From positions 1 through 9,111 of the forward strand of contig CAJPOL010000070.1 of NCBI GenBank assembly GCA_905372265.1: 9,111 nt of DNA, in the 5' to 3' direction. The notes below the pieces were generated by a model. It searched no databases, had not been told where the DNA came from, and worked only from the letters and a program-made list of their open reading frames with translations. This document shows, in pieces, positions 5,492-9,111 of this stretch. Made by a program: the position numbers and the translations under genes. This DNA comes from an uncultured Treponema sp. (GTDB lineage: Bacteria > Spirochaetota > Spirochaetia > Treponematales > Treponemataceae). How positions within the stretch are numbered: position 1 is the first letter of the stretch; the number at the start of each line of letters is the position of its first letter.

Positions 5492-7282
5492 ATGCAAAAA
5501 GATCATACGATGTGGAATAATAACCTGTACATCCTCCGCCTGATATGGCACATTGCTCCGCTGCGGGTCATTTTCAGCGCAGCGCTCAACATAGCTGACA
5601 GCGTATGGGATGTATATATGAGCGTCTTTTTTTACCGTTTGCTGCTTAACGGCATCAGTGCAAACAAAAGCATTACCTATCTGTATACAATAGTGTCAAT
5701 CGGCGCACTTCTTTTTATCGTGAGGCGCGTACTTTTCAGCGTATATCATTTTAGAATTTCGGTTACCTCCGATCAGGATATCTATAGAGCGTTTACGCTG
5801 CGCATGTACGAAAAAGCATCGGAAGCAGACCTTGCCGCTTTTGAACATACGGAATTCTATCAAACCTGTACTAAGGCCTGTCTGGAAGCAGGTACACGTC
5901 CTATTTCCGTACTTGATAACGTAACTGCGCTCTTTTCGGTAGCCTTTTCAATTACCGTGATGACCGCTGTACTGATACGGATTGATCTTTTTGCACTCAT
6001 ATTCGTTTTGTTTCCGCTTTGCAGCCAATTACTGTTCGGAAAACGCCGGAATGCCCTACAGTATTCGCTTGATATGGATACCGTCATGCCCATGCGGGTA
6101 AAAGACTACGTAAACCGTACCGTCTATTCAAAGGATTACGCCAAAGAACTGCGCACCACCGGTATTTTTTCCGTCTTATTACAAAACTACCGGCAAGCAT
6201 CAAAGGCCATTATTGCGCGTATTATGCGATCCGGTAAAAAACTTGCGGTGCAGGACACCTGTATCTCCCTCTGTAATGTATATATACCGTTCTTTGCTTC
6301 ATGCCTGTATGCAGTGTATAAAATCACGGAATTAGGAAAGATGAGCATCGGTGAATATTCGGTTATTTCGGTAGCGGTTATCAGTTTGGCCGGATGTTTC
6401 AAACGGCTCGCCGAGATATACGGGCAGGCGCATAAAGATAGTCTTTATATTGAAAATATCCGGAAATTTTTTGAATATACGCCGCTGATTTCCGAATCGC
6501 AACAGGGCCTCATCCCTACTGAATTTGAAATATTGGAATTAAAAAATGTCTCGTTCCGGTATGACGGCGCGGAAACGGCCGTGTTGAAAAATGTATCGTT
6601 AACCGTTAAGGCGGGGCAGCGGATTGTACTTGCAGGATTAAACGGCGCAGGAAAAACGACGCTCGTAAAATTGATCCTGCGCCTGTACGATCCGCAAAGC
6701 GGTGAAATAACGTATAACGGAAAAAATATAAAAGAATACAATGTGCGCCGGTACCGGAATATGATCGGGGTGATCTTTCAAGATTATAAACTTTTCGCAT
6801 TACCGGTAATCGACAATGTACTGATGGGAGGGAAGCAGCCGGAAAAAACGGCGGTGCAGGCATTGGAAAAAGCGGGCCTGCTGGAAAAAATACGGGAACA
6901 CCCTTTAGGGATCTCCCGTTTTTACAGTAAAGAATTTGATGCGGACGGTATTGAGTTTTCAGGCGGCGAAATGCAAAAGCTGGCGCTTGCCCGCTTATTT
7001 GCCCGTAATGCGCCGATTCTCCTGTTGGATGAACCTTCTGCGGCATTGGACCCTGCTGCGGAATATGCGTTGTTTACTACCGTTACTCATCTTGCGCACA
7101 ATAAAACCATCATTTTTATATCGCATCGGTTATCCGCCGCAAAAACAGCGGATGTTATTTATGTAATTGACAAAGCTACGGTAAAGGAGTCCGGCGACCA
7201 CCGGAAATTAATGGCGTTAAGAGGGCTGTATTGGGAAATGTTTACAAAGCAAGCGGCGGCATATCACGAGGAACTATGCTAA
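5492..7282 (+). CDS. ABC exporter half-transporter (permease-ATPase fusion), first of a pair
   Basis: This is a full half-transporter of the ABCB/MsbA-like exporter class, 596 residues from the ATG at 5492. The N-terminal membrane domain has about six hydrophobic segments (roughly residues 25-50, 62-84, 142-163, 165-183, 257-278 and 288-305). The C-terminal ATPase (about 347-585) has Walker A GLNGAGKTT (382-390), Q-loop Gln430 in FQDYKLFA, signature FSGGEMQK (489-496), Walker B ILLLDEP (509-515) with catalytic Glu514, D-loop SAALD and H-loop His545. There is no N-terminal peptidase domain. The ATG at 5510 is an equally possible start (590 residues), and a TTG at 5474 is also in frame; none has a clear ribosome site. 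It overlaps the next gene by 7 bases, and the two probably form a heterodimer. The wording of the ATPase resembles Firmicutes exporters of peptides, but the substrate cannot be deduced. Confidence 0.9.
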   Translation: MQKDHTMWNNNLYILRLIWHIAPLRVIFSAALNIADSVWDVYMSVFFYRLLLNGISANKSITYLYTIVSIGALLFIVRRVLFSVYHFRISVTSDQDIYRAFTLRMYEKASEADLAAFEHTEFYQTCTKACLEAGTRPISVLDNVTALFSVAFSITVMTAVLIRIDLFALIFVLFPLCSQLLFGKRRNALQYSLDMDTVMPMRVKDYVNRTVYSKDYAKELRTTGIFSVLLQNYRQASKAIIARIMRSGKKLAVQDTCISLCNVYIPFFASCLYAVYKITELGKMSIGEYSVISVAVISLAGCFKRLAEIYGQAHKDSLYIENIRKFFEYTPLISESQQGLIPTEFEILELKNVSFRYDGAETAVLKNVSLTVKAGQRIVLAGLNGAGKTTLVKLILRLYDPQSGEITYNGKNIKEYNVRRYRNMIGVIFQDYKLFALPVIDNVLMGGKQPEKTAVQALEKAGLLEKIREHPLGISRFYSKEFDADGIEFSGGEMQKLALARLFARNAPILLLDEPSAALDPAAEYALFTTVTHLAHNKTIIFISHRLSAAKTADVIYVIDKATVKESGDHRKLMALRGLYWEMFTKQAAAYHEELC

Positions 7283-9051
7283 AGCGTAACATCATACCGG
7301 TCTTTTATATGCAGCATTTTATATTCCGGTATATTCCTTTCTATGCAGCCGTAAAAATACTAACGGTTAGTATAAATGCAGGATTAGAGCTTTTTTTATT
7401 TACCTACTCATTTAAGTATATCATGGATTCGATCGCCGAACATAAACGTTTTTTTGAAATACTTCCGGCTTTTGTTATTGCCGCGCTTATAACCCTTGTC
7501 GTCATCTATCTGAAAAAATGGACGGAAAACCAATACCTGCCGGTTTGCCGCGAAAAACTTGCACAAAAAATGAAAACACATCTTTTGCAAAAAGCCGTGG
7601 CCACCGGCCTTGTCTGCTACGATAATCCTCATTTTTACGATAGTTTTATGAATGCTCATAAAAATGCCGACACCGCGGCCCTCGACGCTTTTCATACATA
7701 TGTTGAACTGCTCGGCCAGCTTGTCTCTATTTCAGGCTTTTTCGCTCTTTTATTTTCTTTGGACATCTTCGGCCTCGTATGCGCTGCTGCCGGTTTTACC
7801 TTAGGCAGTATCATCGATATCATATATAACAAATTGACCGTTACCTGCGAAACGGCATTACAGCCGCTCTACCGGAAACGGGACTACACGGGACGCATCT
7901 TCTTTTTGCCCGACTTTGCAAAAGAGCTGAGGGTAAGCCGCATTGGCATTCCGCTCATACATCATTTCGAAGCAGCCGTCAAAGATATCATAGCGCTTAA
8001 CCGCCGCTACGGGAAAAAGCTGATTTTTTTACGCCTTATTCATTTTGCATGTACCGTCTTTTTAACCGATATCGTTTACTTAGCGGTATTAGTGTATAGA
8101 ATTGCAGTGTTAAAAACACTATCTATCGGTAATTTTACCGCCCTGTATTTATGTATGGACAAGCTGGGCTATTGGCTGCCTGCTTTCGCGGAAACACTCG
8201 CCGAGTGCTTTAAGCACCGCTTACATGCCGGTTTATTCAGAGCATTTGAAACGTATGAAAATACCGTTAAAGACAGCGGCCGCTGTCCATTGAACAATAA
8301 ACCGGCGGACATCCACGTCCGGCATGTATGGTTCCGCTATCCCGGCAGCAATAAACCGGCATTACGCAATATTACGTTTCATATACAAAAGAATGAAAAA
8401 ATCGCTATTGTAGGATATAACGGTTCCGGCAAAAGTACGTTGGTAAAGCTGCTGCTGCGTTTATACGATCCCGATGAAGGCCGTATCACCGTAGACGGAA
8501 AAGATATAAGAACATATACGTTGCAAACCTACAGGAATTATATCGGCGCGGTGTTTCAGGATTTTCAAACGTATGCATGTACAGCTGCAGAAAATACTGC
8601 GATGGATATCCAGCCTGACATCGAACATGCTGAGTATGCGCTTAAACAAAGCGGGTTATTCCGGCGGATAGACGGTGAACATAAGGGCGTTCATACACAA
8701 TTAGGGCGTGAATTGTACGAAGACGGATTGCTTATGTCCGGCGGCGAATTACAGAAACTTGCGCTTGCGCGGGTTTTTTACCGCACTTTTTCCTGTATTA
8801 TTTTTGATGAACCGTCCGCAGCTTTGGATCCGATAAGCGAACACCGGTTTTATGCATCTATACGGGAAAATTTCCGCGACACTGCCGTTATTTTTATTTC
8901 GCACCGGCTTACCGGCGCAAAAGATGCCGACAGAATTTATATGATGTCGGAAGGACGCATTATTGAGCACGGTACGCATACGGAATTAATGGCATTACAC
9001 GGCGAATATGCAAAACTGTTTCAACTGCAAGCCGAAAAGTATATCGTATGA
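7276..9051 (+). CDS. ABC exporter half-transporter (permease-ATPase fusion), second of a pair
   Basis: This is the probable heterodimer partner of the preceding protein, 591 residues long. Its membrane domain spans roughly residues 15-310 with hydrophobic segments near 20-45, 62-80, 145-161, 163-186, 252-276 and 283-305. A cytoplasmic DFAKELRVSRIG stretch (213-224) matches DYAKELRTTGI in the first protein, showing the two are paralogues. The ATPase has Walker A GYNGSGKST (380-388), Q-loop Gln428 in FQDFQTYA, signature MSGGELQK (487-494), Walker B CIIFDEP (507-513) with Glu512, and His543. All catalytic positions are intact. The ATG at 7276 forms ATGCTAA with the stop of the upstream gene and has GAGGA (7268-7272) 3 bases before it, so translation is probably coupled. 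An in-frame TTG at 7231 is unlikely as a start. Membrane location is certain in kind; cargo is unknown. Confidence 0.9.
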   Translation: MLKRNIIPVFYMQHFIFRYIPFYAAVKILTVSINAGLELFLFTYSFKYIMDSIAEHKRFFEILPAFVIAALITLVVIYLKKWTENQYLPVCREKLAQKMKTHLLQKAVATGLVCYDNPHFYDSFMNAHKNADTAALDAFHTYVELLGQLVSISGFFALLFSLDIFGLVCAAAGFTLGSIIDIIYNKLTVTCETALQPLYRKRDYTGRIFFLPDFAKELRVSRIGIPLIHHFEAAVKDIIALNRRYGKKLIFLRLIHFACTVFLTDIVYLAVLVYRIAVLKTLSIGNFTALYLCMDKLGYWLPAFAETLAECFKHRLHAGLFRAFETYENTVKDSGRCPLNNKPADIHVRHVWFRYPGSNKPALRNITFHIQKNEKIAIVGYNGSGKSTLVKLLLRLYDPDEGRITVDGKDIRTYTLQTYRNYIGAVFQDFQTYACTAAENTAMDIQPDIEHAEYALKQSGLFRRIDGEHKGVHTQLGRELYEDGLLMSGGELQKLALARVFYRTFSCIIFDEPSAALDPISEHRFYASIRENFRDTAVIFISHRLTGAKDADRIYMMSEGRIIEHGTHTELMALHGEYAKLFQLQAEKYIV

Positions 9052-9066
9052 GGGGAAAGTCTCCCC
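9052..9066. repeat. Hairpin directly after the second exporter gene
   Basis: GGGGA (9052-9056) pairs with TCCCC (9062-9066) around AAGTC, immediately after the TGA stop. The 5-bp stem is GC-rich, but the following bases (GGATAAAAGC) contain no T-run, so it is not a classical intrinsic terminator. Confidence 0.4.
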
Positions 9067-9076
9067 GGATAAAAGC

Positions 9077-9096
9077 TTGTGCCACGGATGGCACAA
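9077..9096. repeat. Perfect 8-bp hairpin with CGGA loop
   Basis: TTGTGCCA (9077-9084) and TGGCACAA (9089-9096) pair perfectly around the tetraloop CGGA. A short AAGAG and an ATG at 9105 follow, possibly the beginning of a gene that runs out of the window, but only seven bases remain. The element could be part of a dispersed intergenic repeat, a leader structure of the next gene, or a 3' end structure of the exporter mRNA. No T-run follows on the plus strand. Confidence 0.55.
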
Positions 9097-9111
9097 AAGA
9101 GATTATGTGCG

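Noticed and set aside
6606..7046. 146-codon minus-strand open frame opposite the first exporter ATPase
   Set aside because: It lies fully antisense to conserved Walker A and signature coding sequence and its translation looks like a shadow (proline/phenylalanine-rich, no domain).

Overview
This 9.1 kb window looks like ordinary bacterial chromosome, densely packed and without mobile elements, RNA genes or CRISPR. Moderate GC content, the style of the ParA/ParB and Pst proteins, and Treponema-like intergenic hairpins suggest a spirochaete of the genus Treponema, perhaps one of the oral species. This is an inference from general familiarity, not a search result.

The left third (59-3463) is a minus-strand high-affinity phosphate uptake operon in the order pstS, pstC, pstA, pstB. 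Its genes are tightly spaced or overlapping, and pstC and pstA appear to use non-ATG starts. PstS binds phosphate outside the cytoplasmic membrane, PstC and PstA form the channel, and PstB supplies ATP hydrolysis. No phoU or two-component regulator is visible; the window ends 58 bases past pstB.

A 262-base divergent intergenic region (3464-3725) separates pstS from the plus-strand parA-parB pair. It holds a 16-bp-arm hairpin in the presumed pstS leader, a TTGACA/TGTCAA dyad, a candidate pstS promoter, a small AT-loop hairpin, and a -10 box so close to the parA ATG that the parA mRNA is probably leaderless. ParA (deviant Walker A ATPase) and ParB (CTP-dependent clamp binding parS) form the chromosome segregation system. 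Their reading frames overlap by 8 bases and parB has a strong Shine-Dalgarno inside parA.

After a 118-base gap with an extended -10 promoter, two full-length ABC exporter half-transporters follow (5492-9051), overlapping by 7 bases. Each has an N-terminal six-helix membrane domain and a C-terminal ATPase, so together they most likely form a heterodimeric exporter. The substrate cannot be read from the sequence. The right end (9052-9111) contains two small perfect hairpins and no identifiable gene.

I did not find a clearly new system here. The most interesting signals are the likely leaderless parA, the structured pstS leader, and the substrate-orphan exporter pair next to the segregation genes.
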